A DNA stretch of 64,000 nt from Halosimplex litoreum (GTDB lineage Archaea; Halobacteriota; Halobacteria; Halobacteriales; Haloarculaceae). Made by a program: the position numbers and the translations under genes. Positions 49,714 to 58,791 of the stretch are shown here, one piece after another. The notes beneath the pieces are model-generated. The model saw nothing but the letters and a program-made list of their open reading frames with translations. It was not told the origin of the DNA and ran no database searches. The number at the start of each line of letters is the position of its first letter. The stretch's first letter is position 1. Location: NCBI RefSeq assembly GCF_016065055.1, contig NZ_CP065856.1:1177836-1241835 (forward strand), given 5' to 3'.

Positions 49714-49723
49714 GCAATATTGC
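49714..49723. promoter_or_regulatory. Palindrome GCAATATTGC at the DsbA promoter
   Basis: Perfect 10-bp palindrome 7-16 nt upstream of ATG 49707, close to the expected transcription start, so binding there would block initiation. Same core as other CAATA elements of the island. Confidence 0.45.
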
Positions 49724-49764
49724 TCGCACCGTTCATGCGTCTTTCGACCGCGCCCGACGATCCG

Positions 49765-50205
49765 CTACGACGAGTCGGCGGGGACCGACCCCGTCTCCCC
49801 GCGAGGACCGCCGTACCGGTCGTCGAACTCCCCGACGAGTCGCCCGACCTGCGCGTACCAGTCGTTGAGCAGGCGCCGCATGTCGTCGGCCACTTCGCGC
49901 GACGAGCGGGGCCGATAGACGTGATAGTAGCCGCCGTGGTCGTAGTTCACCTGTTCGCTCGCCACGAACCCCGCTTCCGCGAGCCGAGAGATCGACCGAT
50001 AGGCGGTCGACCGCTCGCAACCCACCCGGTCGGCGACCGCGTCGACGGTCAGCCCGCCGTCAGCGTCGGTCAGCGCGCGAAACACCGCCGTGTCCCGACC
50101 GTTCATTCCATGGACGCACTCGAGCAGGTCGACGCACTCGAGGTCCCGCTGCAGGTATTCGGCGATGGCGTCTGCCATATGCGGATCTAGCGAATGGCTG
50201 TCCAT
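49765..50205 (-). CDS. Winged-helix transcriptional regulator (TrmB-like), paralogue 2
   Basis: 146 residues from ATG 50205 (ATG 50178 is possible). VDAVADRVGCERSTAYRSISRLAEAGFVASEQVNYDHGGYYHVYRP mirrors paralogue 1 at 32010, as does ADDMRRLLNDWYAQVGRLV; cysteines in LECVDLLECVHG align with MECEGLLECFHG. Likely sensor-repressor or activator of sulfur genes. ctttataatg (50236-50245) is its TATA candidate, giving a leaderless or nearly leaderless mRNA. Confidence 0.82.
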   Translation of the reverse strand: MDSHSLDPHMADAIAEYLQRDLECVDLLECVHGMNGRDTAVFRALTDADGGLTVDAVADRVGCERSTAYRSISRLAEAGFVASEQVNYDHGGYYHVYRPRSSREVADDMRRLLNDWYAQVGRLVGEFDDRYGGPRGETGSVPADSS

Positions 50206-50223
50206 AAAGTTGTTCTTGGTTTT

Positions 50224-50237
50224 CCCAATACTATACA
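50224..50237 (+). promoter_or_regulatory. CCCAATACTNTACA element, copy 1
   Basis: cccaatactataca between the regulator TATA box and its ATG; 13 of 14 bases match copy 2 (50358-50371), which is just before the DUF302 start. The pair in a divergent promoter suggests joint control by the adjacent regulator. Confidence 0.5.
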
Positions 50238-50357
50238 TTATAAAGGCACACCGCGCAGCCCGTCCCGAGCGCGCGGGCGACGGGAGCGACTCGTCGGCGG
50301 TCGAGTCGACCGGGGCGGTCAGTGACGGTCGGACCCGAAAGGGATTTGTCTGAACGG

Positions 50358-50371
50358 CCCAATACTCTACA
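50358..50371 (+). promoter_or_regulatory. CCCAATACTNTACA element, copy 2
   Basis: cccaatactctaca ending 4 bp before the DUF302 ATG at 50375. Confidence 0.5.
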
Positions 50372-50374
50372 GGA

Positions 50375-50815
50375 ATGACGCTTCCGATCGACCCGACCGA
50401 GATCGACCCCGAGGACTTCGGGGAAGCACAGACGACCCTGGAGATGGACCACGAGGAAGCGATCGAGCACGTCCGCGAGGTGTTCACCGACGCCGGGTTC
50501 GGCGTCCCCGTCGAGTTCTCCCCGTCGGAGATGCTCAACGAGAAGGTCGACGCGGACCGGGACCCCTACTACGTGCTAGGAGCCTGCAACCCGGCGATCG
50601 CCGACAGGGCACTGGACGCGACCGACGACAAACTCGGCGCGCTGATGCCCTGTAACGTCGTCGTCTGGGAGGAAGAACCCGGCGTCCAGCGCGTCTACCA
50701 CGTCTCGATCATGCGCATCGCCCGACTGCTCGGGATGGTGTCCGACGAGGCGGCGATGGACGAGCTCGTCGCCGAGACCGGCGAACTCGTCGACGAAGCC
50801 TTCGCGAACCTCTGA
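50375..50815 (+). CDS. DUF302 domain protein
   Basis: 146 residues: DHEEAIEHVREVFTDAGFGVPVEF, YYVLGACNPAIADRALDATDDKLGALMPCNVVVWEE. The two conserved cysteines (ACNP and MPCN) and the fold match DUF302, which is often found with sulfur carriers and heavy-metal loci. Divergent from the regulator gene, sharing its promoter element. Confidence 0.88.
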   Translation: MTLPIDPTEIDPEDFGEAQTTLEMDHEEAIEHVREVFTDAGFGVPVEFSPSEMLNEKVDADRDPYYVLGACNPAIADRALDATDDKLGALMPCNVVVWEEEPGVQRVYHVSIMRIARLLGMVSDEAAMDELVAETGELVDEAFANL

Positions 50816-50883
50816 GACCGGGAAATCGCACTCCCCCAGCGGTCCGTTTTCGCCGCGTTGCCGATCCTGAAGTCGTACACACA

Positions 50884-50891
50884 TTTATATA
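50884..50891 (+). promoter_or_regulatory. TATA box of the glycosyltransferase gene
   Basis: tttatata 28-35 nt upstream of ATG 50919, consistent with a leaderless transcript. Confidence 0.5.
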
Positions 50892-50918
50892 CGAGCGGCG
50901 TGCGACGGTCGAGATACG

Positions 50919-52310
50919 ATGCGTCCCCGAAACGCCCTTCCCTCCGTTAGCACCGGCCCTCGCCGTCTGCGCCGAACGCTCCGGCGCGTCGGCGCCGCGG
51001 CCCGAACACTCCGCCCGAGATCCCTACGCGAGGCGGCCGACGCGACCGCGTACGTCGGCCTCGTCGCCGTCGTCGTCGTCGCCGGCTACCTCCAGGGCGG
51101 CATGACGGTCGTCGTCGCGGTCCCGACCGTGCTCGGGCTCGGCCTCGGCAGTATCGTCGTCGTGCAGGCGGTGATGGCCTGTTTCACCGTCTCCGGGATG
51201 TTCGGCTGCTCGGCGCTCGCGCTGTTCGGCCAGCGCGCCGTGGAGACGACCGACCGCCGCCCGGCGACCGGCCCGACCGTCACCGCCGTCGTCCCCGTCC
51301 ACCGCGACGCCGAAGTCCTGGACCGCAGCGTCGAGAGCCTGCTCGGTGGGCGCTACGAGGACCTCAGAGTGGTCGTCGTCGCCGAACCGGACGACGAGGC
51401 CTCGATCGCGCGCGCACGCGAATACGCCGCCCGCGAGGAGCGCGTCGACCTGCTGGTCAACACCCGCTACCCCGGCAGCAAGGCCGGCGCTATCAACTAC
51501 GCCGCCGAAGTGACCGACTCGGAACACCTCGCCGTCTTCGACGCCGACGAGCGGGTCGACCCGCGGTTCGTCTCGACGGCCGTCGCCCGCCTCGACGACT
51601 GCGACGTGGTGCAGGGCCGGACCGTCCCCGAGCCCGACGGCCTCGTCGAGACGGTCGCCTACTACGAGTCGGTCGTGCTGGGCGACCTGAGCCAGCGGCT
51701 GCTCACGCTGGTCACCGACTTCACGATGGCCGCCAGCCGCACCGTCGTCGTGCGCCGGTCGGCCTTCGAGGCCGTCGGCGGCTACGACCCCGCGATGCTC
51801 ACCGAGGACTACGCCTTCGCATTCGACTGCTACGAGGCCGATCTGGACGTGGTCGAGTTGCTCTCCCGGACCTCGACCATCGAAGGCGCCCACTCGGTCA
51901 CCGACTGGTGGGGCCAGCGCAAGCGCTGGATGACCGGCTACGCACAGACGCTCCACGACCTCCTGGTCGAGTGTCGCTCGCCCCGGAACTACCGGACGCT
52001 GCTCGCCCCGCTGCTCTGTGCGGGCTCGGTGTTCGGCAACGTCTTCATGCTCTCGCTGGTCTCGAAGGCCGCCGTCCTCGTCGTCAGCGGCGCGGCCACC
52101 TGGCTCGCGCTCCCCGTCGCGACGCTCGCCGGCGCCGCGCTGGCGCTGCGGGTAAGCGACGCTCGGCGAGGGCGGGTCGACTCCGTCGGCCTCGGATGGC
52201 TCGCGACGCCGCTCGTCCTCCCGCTGTACAGCCTCGTCGGCATCCGCGCCGCCGTCGCCTACCTGTTCACCTGGGACGGTGAGTGGTACAGCGTCGCCAA
52301 GGGGGTCTAA
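50919..52310 (+). CDS. Family 2 glycosyltransferase, membrane-bound
   Basis: 463 residues: two N-terminal helices, a GT-A catalytic domain and three to four C-terminal helices, like cellulose/hyaluronan-synthase-type processive enzymes. Motifs: TVTAVVPVHRDAEVLDRSVESL, AVFDADERVDPRF (DxD near residue 210), MLTEDYAFAFDCYEADLD and WGQRKRWMTGYAQ (Q-x-x-R-W near residue 332). Synthesises or transfers a surface polysaccharide; sugar donor unknown. Has its own TATA box. Confidence 0.88.
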   Translation: MRPRNALPSVSTGPRRLRRTLRRVGAAARTLRPRSLREAADATAYVGLVAVVVVAGYLQGGMTVVVAVPTVLGLGLGSIVVVQAVMACFTVSGMFGCSALALFGQRAVETTDRRPATGPTVTAVVPVHRDAEVLDRSVESLLGGRYEDLRVVVVAEPDDEASIARAREYAAREERVDLLVNTRYPGSKAGAINYAAEVTDSEHLAVFDADERVDPRFVSTAVARLDDCDVVQGRTVPEPDGLVETVAYYESVVLGDLSQRLLTLVTDFTMAASRTVVVRRSAFEAVGGYDPAMLTEDYAFAFDCYEADLDVVELLSRTSTIEGAHSVTDWWGQRKRWMTGYAQTLHDLLVECRSPRNYRTLLAPLLCAGSVFGNVFMLSLVSKAAVLVVSGAATWLALPVATLAGAALALRVSDARRGRVDSVGLGWLATPLVLPLYSLVGIRAAVAYLFTWDGEWYSVAKGV

Positions 52311-52371
52311 CCACCGAGACGCCGCGACGACGGCTGCCTCCGCCATCCCGGACCGCCCGCGCCCGCGGCGC

Positions 52372-53586
52372 TCACGCGCCCAGCGCGTAGAGCCGGTCGC
52401 CGACGGCGGCGAACAGCCCGTCCTCGACGACGGCCGGCGACGAGACGCCGATCGGCGACGGCGGAAGCGCGTCCCCCTCGTAGGACTGCGAGCGGTCGAA
52501 CTGCCACAGGAACTCGCCCGACGAGCGGTCGTACGCGGCGATCCGTCCCGTACGCCGCTCGGGCCGACCCCCGACGTACACCGTCTCGTCGGTCACCGTC
52601 GGCGCCGTCGTCGCCGACGCCTCGGTCTCCCACCGCCGCTCGCCCGTCGCCGCGTCGAGCGCCAGCAGTCGCGCGGCCCGCGGATCGGCGTCGTCCTCAG
52701 CTCCCCTGGCGACGACGTAGAGCGTCCCGTCGGCGACCGCGACACCGGCGACGCCTCCGACACGGCGCCACCACCGTGGCGACCCGTCCACCGTCGCGAA
52801 CGCCTGGAGCGGACCGTCGGTCACCGACTGCGCGAAGACCGTCTCCTCCCCGACGACGAGCGTCCCGAAACGGCCCCCGCGGTCGCTCTGCCAGAGCAGC
52901 GAGCCGTCGGCCGCGTCGAGCGCGTACAGTCGCTCGGCGGTCGGGTCCCCGACGAACACCGAGCCGTCCGCGACCGCGACCGGCGCGACCGCGTTCTCGC
53001 CCGTTCTCGCGGTCCAGCGGTGGTCGCCGGAGTCCGCGTCGAACGCGGCGACCCGCAGCGGTGCCGCGTCGGCCTCGCCCAGTTTCACCGTCGTGTAGAT
53101 CACCCCGTCGGCCAGGGTCGGCGTCCCGCCGGCGAGGACGCCGTCGGGCGGCGCGGTCGCCCACTCGACCTCGCCGGTGTCGGCCGACAGCGCGTGCAGT
53201 CGCCGCTCGCCGTCGACCTCGGCAGTGAGGGAGGCCAGCCCGTCGCCGAGGACGAGCCGGTCGAACTGGGCCGGGAACGGCATCGACCACAGCTGGTTCC
53301 CGTCGGGCTGGTCGTAGGCGCCGAGCGGGAGGTACGTCCGCCCGTCGCCGACCGTCGACGGTCCCGACGTGAGGGGCATCGACCCCGCCGAGACGTCCAG
53401 CGTCCAGTACACCCGCCGCGACTCCCGGGGTCCCGTCGTCGGGTTGTACCCCGTGTTTGCCGCGTCGTACCGCGGTTGCGGGTAGCTTCCGGACGACGCC
53501 AGCGACCGGAACGACCGGGCGACCCCACAGCCCGCCAGCGACGCGAGGCCGACGGCGGTCGTCCCGAGCAGTGCCCGACGGCGCAT
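52372..53586 (-). CDS. PQQ-like beta-propeller lipoprotein
   Basis: 404 residues from ATG 53586. MRRRALLGTTAVGLASLAGC has Arg-rich n-region and lipobox (Tat-like), so the protein is surface-anchored. At least six propeller blades of the PQQ/WD type: ALSADTGEVEWAT, AFDADSGDHRWTA, ALDAADGSLLWQS, ALDAATGERRWETE, AYDRSSGEFLWQF. No PQQ-dehydrogenase active-site residues are evident; probably a binding or scaffold protein (BamB-like). Confidence 0.87.
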   Translation of the reverse strand: MRRRALLGTTAVGLASLAGCGVARSFRSLASSGSYPQPRYDAANTGYNPTTGPRESRRVYWTLDVSAGSMPLTSGPSTVGDGRTYLPLGAYDQPDGNQLWSMPFPAQFDRLVLGDGLASLTAEVDGERRLHALSADTGEVEWATAPPDGVLAGGTPTLADGVIYTTVKLGEADAAPLRVAAFDADSGDHRWTARTGENAVAPVAVADGSVFVGDPTAERLYALDAADGSLLWQSDRGGRFGTLVVGEETVFAQSVTDGPLQAFATVDGSPRWWRRVGGVAGVAVADGTLYVVARGAEDDADPRAARLLALDAATGERRWETEASATTAPTVTDETVYVGGRPERRTGRIAAYDRSSGEFLWQFDRSQSYEGDALPPSPIGVSSPAVVEDGLFAAVGDRLYALGA

Positions 53587-53654
53587 TGGTTTCCGATGAC
53601 AGGACGGGCACAAAGAGGTTGTGACGGCGACCGGAAGCCCGCGCACGGGTGCGG

Positions 53655-53957
53655 TTACGCCCGGACGGGGTCGGGCGCGGGGTACAGCGAGCGCACCAGC
53701 AGCGCGAACCCGGGCGCGACGAGCAATCCCTGCACGAGCAGCGTCGATTCGGCGTCGAGTCCGAGTGCGACCGCGCCGAGCGCACCGACCAGCGGGCCGA
53801 GCGCGACCGCGCCGAGACCGTAACTGAGCAGCTGTAGCGAGCGCGACGACGTTCGATCGGCCGCACGATAGGCGAGCGAGGCGACGACCCCGCCGAAGAC
53901 GACGGCGGCCGTCGTCACGACGAGCGTCGCGACCGTCAGCGTGGTATGCGTGGACAT
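53655..53957 (-). CDS. Small membrane protein, three helices (DUF7521-like)
   Basis: 100 residues: MSTHTTLTVATLVVTTAAVVFGGVVASLAYRAADRT, LLSYGLGAVALGPLVGALGAVAL, LLVQGLLVAPGFALLVRSLY. Resembles small haloarchaeal three-TM proteins, tentatively DUF7521. Downstream of it is the propeller lipoprotein gene on the same strand (68 bp gap). Confidence 0.65.
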   Translation of the reverse strand: MSTHTTLTVATLVVTTAAVVFGGVVASLAYRAADRTSSRSLQLLSYGLGAVALGPLVGALGAVALGLDAESTLLVQGLLVAPGFALLVRSLYPAPDPVRA

Positions 53958-54266
53958 GGGGTATCACCGTCGGGGAGCGACTCGCCGTCCGCCCGTCGCC
54001 CCGCGGCGAGCGACGGCGGCGGTCGGACCGCGATCGGTCCCCGGCCGTGTGCGGATCTACCACGGAAACTGTCTTCAAGCCCCGACGGGCTTCTCGCCGG
54101 CCGGGAACGGTGGGGGAGGGGCCGCACGCGGCCCGGAGACGATCCGCCGGGTCTCGACGTGCTGTGCCGGGAAGACGCCGAATGCGTCGCTTCGACGGTA
54201 CGCGACCGCTCCCAGCGGCTGGGAATCACGACACGGCTTATCCACCCGCTGGGGCAACGTCGGTGT

Positions 54267-54797
54267 ATGGCGACGCGAGAGCTCGAATCACAGGTGTTCG
54301 GTCGGGACGTTGAGTTCACCTACTCGGAGACGTGGATCGGCTACGCGCTGTTCGGACTGCGTCTCATCATGGGCTGGACGCTGTTTTACGCCGGGATCAC
54401 GAAGGTGGTCGACCCCGAGTGGAGCGTCCGCGGATTCCTGCTGTACGCGATCCCCGAAGGCAACCCGCTGACCGGCCTGTGGACGACGATGGCCAACGAC
54501 TGGGCGTGGCTGCTGACGCCGCTGAACCAGCTCGGCCTGACGCTGGTGGGCCTCGCGCTGATCCTCGGACTGTTCGTCCGATTCAGCGCGTTCTGGGGCG
54601 CCACCATGATGCTGTTCTACTGGCTGGCTTCGTACCCCTTCGACAACGCCCTGCTCATCGACTACCACATGGTGTACGTGTTCCTCCTGTTCGGCCTCGG
54701 CGCGTTCGGCTCCGGCCGCATCCTCGGCCTCGACGCCCGTATCGAACGGCTCGATATCGTCGACCGGTACCCGCAGCTCCGGCTGTTCCTCGGATAA
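54267..54797 (+). CDS. DoxX family membrane protein
   Basis: 176 residues from ATG 54267, with four helices: GYALFGLRLIMGWTLFYAGITKVVDPEW is the DoxX signature, then LNQLGLTLVGLALILGLFVRF and YHMVYVFLLFGLGAFGSGRI. Relatives include DoxD/TQO thiosulfate:quinone oxidoreductase subunits and MauE-type proteins. The frame is open upstream to 53946, but the added residues do not look homologous. Confidence 0.85.
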   Translation: MATRELESQVFGRDVEFTYSETWIGYALFGLRLIMGWTLFYAGITKVVDPEWSVRGFLLYAIPEGNPLTGLWTTMANDWAWLLTPLNQLGLTLVGLALILGLFVRFSAFWGATMMLFYWLASYPFDNALLIDYHMVYVFLLFGLGAFGSGRILGLDARIERLDIVDRYPQLRLFLG

Positions 54798-54957
54798 CTC
54801 GGGCACGTCGACCGGCTTCGACGGTCCGCAGTTTCCGGCTTCCGCCGCGGTCGCGACCGGCGACCGCGGCCGCCGCTCGCCTCTTAACTCTTGCCGTGTC
54901 CACCGCCTGCGTGGAAGCTGGCACAGACGTATTCGATGGAGTCGCGAACGGACACAC

Positions 54958-56403
54958 ATGGACGACGAATCCGGAGTGTCCAGCGACCTGAAGGAGACGC
55001 TCCAGCGCCACCGCCGCGGCAGCGGCTCGGACGGGACGCTGGTGTTGAGCGACCAGGAGGGGTACGTCGGCGACGAGATCACCCTGAAGGGCCGCAACTT
55101 CCCGGCCGACGAGGAGTACGAACTGCTGTGGAACTCGACGGAGGGCCGATGGGGCGTCCTGGAAGGCAACGAGGTGGTCGGCCCGCAGTACCAGCCCCGG
55201 ACCGACCAGATCGCGACCGTGAGGACCGACGGCGACGGCGCCTTTGACGAGCACTGGACGGTCCCCAGAGACTACGGCGGCGCCCACCGTATCCAGGTCC
55301 AGAACGGCGACGGCAACGTCGTCGCGCGCGACGAGTTCTCCGTCACGCCCCACTTCGAGATCGACCGCACGGAGGCGCCGCTGGGCGAAGCGTTCACGAT
55401 CACCGGCTACGGCATCGGCCCGAACGTCGTCACGAACAACTACCAGGTCTCCTGGGACAACGGCAACGTCGGCTTTATGACCGGCGTGATGAACCGCGGG
55501 ACCGCCACCGCCGAGATCCGCGCCGTCGGCCCGCCCGGCGAGCACGTGATCCAGGTGTGGCGCAACTACAAGGGCGTCCCCTACCTCCAGAACAACACCC
55601 AGTCGCCGTACGGCCCGGTCGCGGGCGGCCGCCAGTCCGTCTGGACCGTCGAGGTGACCGAGCGCGACGACGACCCCCGGACCGCCTGGGTCGACCCGCT
55701 GCTCGACGAGCAGCCGATGAGCGTCCACTACCCCGAGATCGACGCCGACTCCGAGGCCGAGTTGGAGATCTCCCCGCCCTCCGGCCAGGCCGGGACGACC
55801 GCCGTCATCACCGGCCGGGACTTCCCCGCGGAGACCGAGGTCGACCTGATCTGGTACCGCCACGAGGGCCACCGCGTCAAGGGGATCCCGATCACCCCCG
55901 AGCCCAAGCCCGACGTGCTCCCGACCGTCGAGACCGATTCGGAGGGCGGCTTCCAGACGGAGATCGCCGTCCCCCGCGCCGAGGGGTCGACGCGGCCGAT
56001 CACCGCCGCCGTCGACGGCCGCGAGGTCGCAGTGACGGGGTTCATGATGCAGCCCTCCATCGAGACGTTCGCGCCCGTCCGCGGCCCCGTCGGCACGGAG
56101 ATCGACATCGAGCTGTCGGGGATCGGCTGGACGATCTACGAGAACGCCCCCTTCTTCGTCTACGACAACACGCCGCTGGGCTACGTCTGTGGCACCGCCG
56201 GCGACGACAAGCAGGGCACCGTCCACGCCCGGATCCGCGCGGCCGGCGAACCGGGCTGGCACTTCCTCGATATCTACCCCAGCCTCTTCGACATGCAGGA
56301 GGAGAAACCCGTCTTCGAGGTGCGTCCGCACCTCTCGTATCTCGACAACCACCCCGTCCGGCCGCTGCCGGCGCTGCACATGGCCTTCGAGGTCACCGAG
56401 TGA
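54958..56403 (+). CDS. Multi-Ig-like (IPT/TIG-type) hypothetical protein
   Basis: 481 acidic residues with no signal peptide or membrane segment. Four repeated Ig-like modules begin with similar strands: EGYVGDEITLKGRNFPADEEYELLWN, EAPLGEAFTITGYGIGPN, SGQAGTTAVITGRDFPAETEVDLIWY and RGPVGTEIDIELSGIGWTIYEN, a pattern like IPT/TIG domains. Its stop overlaps the start of the next gene (TGATG), so the two proteins are co-translated and probably partners. Function unknown; maybe recognises a substrate for the neighbouring binding-fold protein. Confidence 0.7.
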   Translation: MDDESGVSSDLKETLQRHRRGSGSDGTLVLSDQEGYVGDEITLKGRNFPADEEYELLWNSTEGRWGVLEGNEVVGPQYQPRTDQIATVRTDGDGAFDEHWTVPRDYGGAHRIQVQNGDGNVVARDEFSVTPHFEIDRTEAPLGEAFTITGYGIGPNVVTNNYQVSWDNGNVGFMTGVMNRGTATAEIRAVGPPGEHVIQVWRNYKGVPYLQNNTQSPYGPVAGGRQSVWTVEVTERDDDPRTAWVDPLLDEQPMSVHYPEIDADSEAELEISPPSGQAGTTAVITGRDFPAETEVDLIWYRHEGHRVKGIPITPEPKPDVLPTVETDSEGGFQTEIAVPRAEGSTRPITAAVDGREVAVTGFMMQPSIETFAPVRGPVGTEIDIELSGIGWTIYENAPFFVYDNTPLGYVCGTAGDDKQGTVHARIRAAGEPGWHFLDIYPSLFDMQEEKPVFEVRPHLSYLDNHPVRPLPALHMAFEVTE

Positions 56404-57374
56404 TGGCCCTGAACCTCTCGCTCGCCGTCCACCCCTACGCCTGGACGCAGCCCCTGCGCGACGGCCGCGTCGAACCCGAGGGCGTGAACCTCTCCGCGGT
56501 CAACTACCCCAACCCCGTCCGCTTCTCGCGGATGGTCCGGGACCTGGAGTTCGACGCCTGCGAGCTGTCGATGGGCACCTACCTCGCCACCCGCCGCGAC
56601 GTCGACCGCTTCCCGTTCACCGCGATCCCGGTCTTCCCCTTCCGCAAGTTCCGCCACGCGTACATGTACGTCCGCGAGGGCGCCGGGATCGACTCGGTCG
56701 CGGATCTCTCGGGCGCCCGCGTCGGCATCGTCAACTGGCAGACCACGACGGGCATCTGGCAGCGCGGCACCCTCGCCGACCGCCACGGCCTCGATCTGGG
56801 CTCGGTCGAGTGGGTCGCCGGCGGGTCGGAGATCGTCGATATCGACGTACCCGAGCGGTTCGACGTCGAGTACGTCGGCCACCAGGGCTCGACGATCGGC
56901 CTCTTAGAGGACATGATCGAGCGCGGCGAGATCGACGCGATCTTCCACCCGGTCGACGCCGGGATCGAAAACGCCCGGCGGCTGTTCGACGACGCGAAGG
57001 GCGTCGAACAGACCTACTACCGCGAGACCGGGATCTTTCCGATCATGCACGCGATCGTCGTCCGCGACGACGTGCTGGCCGAGCACCCGTGGGTCGTCCA
57101 GCCGCTGTACGACGCCTTCGAGCGCGCCAAGGAGATCGGGCTGACGGCGCTGGAGCGACCCCGCGAACTGCCCCTGGTGTGGGCCGACGTGTACGCAGAC
57201 GAACAGCGGGCGGTGCTGGGCGAGGACCCCTGGGAGTACGGCCTCACCGACGACAACGTCACCGCCGTCGAGACCCTCGCCGGGTACGCCCGCGACCAGG
57301 GCGTCGCCGCCGAGCGCTACGACGCCGACGACCTGTTCGCGACCGACCACCTCGACACCGACTACTACGCGTAG
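56403..57374 (+). CDS. Periplasmic-binding-fold protein, 4,5-dihydroxyphthalate decarboxylase-like
   Basis: 323 residues, two-lobed PBP type II fold. LSLAVHPYAWTQPLRDGRVEPEGVNL, ELSMGTYLATRRDV, FPFRKFRHAYMYVREGAGIDSVADLSGARVGI and GEIDAIFHPVD match the 4,5-dihydroxyphthalate decarboxylase (Pht5)/NMT1-like family. There is no signal peptide, so it is cytosolic and either an enzyme acting on an aromatic acid or an orphan ligand binder. Coupled to the Ig-like gene upstream. Confidence 0.78.
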   Translation: MALNLSLAVHPYAWTQPLRDGRVEPEGVNLSAVNYPNPVRFSRMVRDLEFDACELSMGTYLATRRDVDRFPFTAIPVFPFRKFRHAYMYVREGAGIDSVADLSGARVGIVNWQTTTGIWQRGTLADRHGLDLGSVEWVAGGSEIVDIDVPERFDVEYVGHQGSTIGLLEDMIERGEIDAIFHPVDAGIENARRLFDDAKGVEQTYYRETGIFPIMHAIVVRDDVLAEHPWVVQPLYDAFERAKEIGLTALERPRELPLVWADVYADEQRAVLGEDPWEYGLTDDNVTAVETLAGYARDQGVAAERYDADDLFATDHLDTDYYA

Positions 57375-57424
57375 GTCGGCAGGGCCGAACGCGGTTCGAA
57401 CGGCCTGAAACACTCGATAGGACT

Positions 57425-57637
57425 GTGGCCGAGCGCCCACACGACAGACACCTGGGCGCGCCTCTCCCGCGTCGAACGGGAACGGACCTTCGGCGGGGAC
57501 GCCGGGAGTGCGGTCTCACCGACTGCACCGTCCCCGAACTGGAGACGTTCCGGGCGTACGCCGACGGTCGGGGGCAGACCCGCGAACTGGACGGCCTCGA
57601 CGACCCGTTCGTCGACGCTCCGGTCGCACGGAACTGA
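57425..57637 (+). CDS. Possible small protein, 70 codons
   Basis: GTG start; the second half (TVPELETFRAYADGRGQTRELDGLDDPFVDAPV) has acidic composition like real haloarchaeal protein, but the first half is Arg-rich and looks random. May be a small gene or a remnant lying in the 307-bp gap between the convergent units. No other element seen in the gap. Confidence 0.25.
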   Translation: MAERPHDRHLGAPLPRRTGTDLRRGRRECGLTDCTVPELETFRAYADGRGQTRELDGLDDPFVDAPVARN

Positions 57638-57681
57638 CGCGGTCGAGTCACTCGACTCGGCCGGGGTCCTCCGGCCACCGG

Positions 57682-58791
57682 TCAGGACTCGGCCTCGTAG
57701 ACCTGCAGGGCCTTGGGCTGGAACTGGAGGTTGATCCCGTCGCCGCGGTCGAACTGCCGGTTGCTCTCGGTGTGGACGACCAGCGTCGCGTCGGTGTCGT
57801 CGATCCGAACCGTCAGCTCGTAGCGGTCGCCGATGATACCCTCGGCGACGACCGTCCCCGACAGCTCGATACGGCCGTCGACCTCGCCCGCGAACTGGCC
57901 TATCTCGATATCGTCGGGTCGGAGGAAACACGCCACCTCCTCGGTCTCACCGCCGTTTTCGACGTAATCGACGTTGCCCAGCGGGAAGTCGACGAACGCC
58001 GTCCGGACGACCCGGCCGCCGTCGCCGTTCGACTCCGTCCGCCCGGTGAAGCGGTTACGGACGCCGACGAACTGCCGGGTGAACGGTGACTCGGGCCGCC
58101 GGTACAGCGCCTCGGGCTCGCCGCGCTCGACGACCTCCCCGTCGTTCATGACGAGCACCCGGTCGGCGAGGTAAAAGGCCTCCTGCTGGTCGTGAGTCAC
58201 GTACAGCACGCTGAGCCCGAGCTCGTGTTGGAGCCGCTGGAGCTCGTAGCGCATGTGCTTGCGAAGCTCCTTGTCGAGGTTGCTCAGCGGCTCGTCCAGC
58301 AACAGCAGTCCGGGGTCGTGGACGATCGCGCGAGCGAGCGCCGTCCGCTGTTGCTGGCCCCCGCTCAGGTCGGTCGCCGGCGACTCGGCGAGATCTGCGA
58401 TCTCCATCAGCTCGAGCACGTCCGCGACGCGCTCGTCGTACTCGTCGCTGGGCACGTCAGTCGCGTGTTCGAGCGGGAAGACGACGTTCTCGTGGACGGT
58501 CTTGTGGGGCCAGATCGCGTAGTTCTGGTAGACCATCCCCAGGTCCCGTCGCTCCGGCGGCAGCGACCGCTCCCCGTCGAAGACGGGCTCGCCGTCGATG
58601 GCGATCTCGCCGCCGTCGGGCGTCTCGACGCCGGCGACACAGCGGAGGACCGTCGTCTTGCCGCAGCCGCTCGGGCCGAGCAAGGCGACGATCTCGTCGG
58701 CGCCGACGGTCACGTCGACCCCCGAGAGGTGGAACTCGCTGCCGAACCCCTTCTCTAAGTCCCGTACCGTCAGTCGCGTGTCGCTGTCCAT
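57682..58791 (-). CDS. ABC transporter ATP-binding protein (CUT1/FbpC-PotA type)
   Basis: 369 residues from ATG 58791. Walker A LLGPSGCGKTTVLR, Q-loop GMVYQNYAIWPH, signature LSGGQQQRTALARAI, Walker B LLLLDEPLSNLD, H-loop VTHDQQEAFYLADR. A C-terminal TOBE-like domain (~250-369) follows. Third gene of the importer operon (binding protein, permease, ATPase). Confidence 0.92.
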   Translation of the reverse strand: MDSDTRLTVRDLEKGFGSEFHLSGVDVTVGADEIVALLGPSGCGKTTVLRCVAGVETPDGGEIAIDGEPVFDGERSLPPERRDLGMVYQNYAIWPHKTVHENVVFPLEHATDVPSDEYDERVADVLELMEIADLAESPATDLSGGQQQRTALARAIVHDPGLLLLDEPLSNLDKELRKHMRYELQRLQHELGLSVLYVTHDQQEAFYLADRVLVMNDGEVVERGEPEALYRRPESPFTRQFVGVRNRFTGRTESNGDGGRVVRTAFVDFPLGNVDYVENGGETEEVACFLRPDDIEIGQFAGEVDGRIELSGTVVAEGIIGDRYELTVRIDDTDATLVVHTESNRQFDRGDGINLQFQPKALQVYEAES

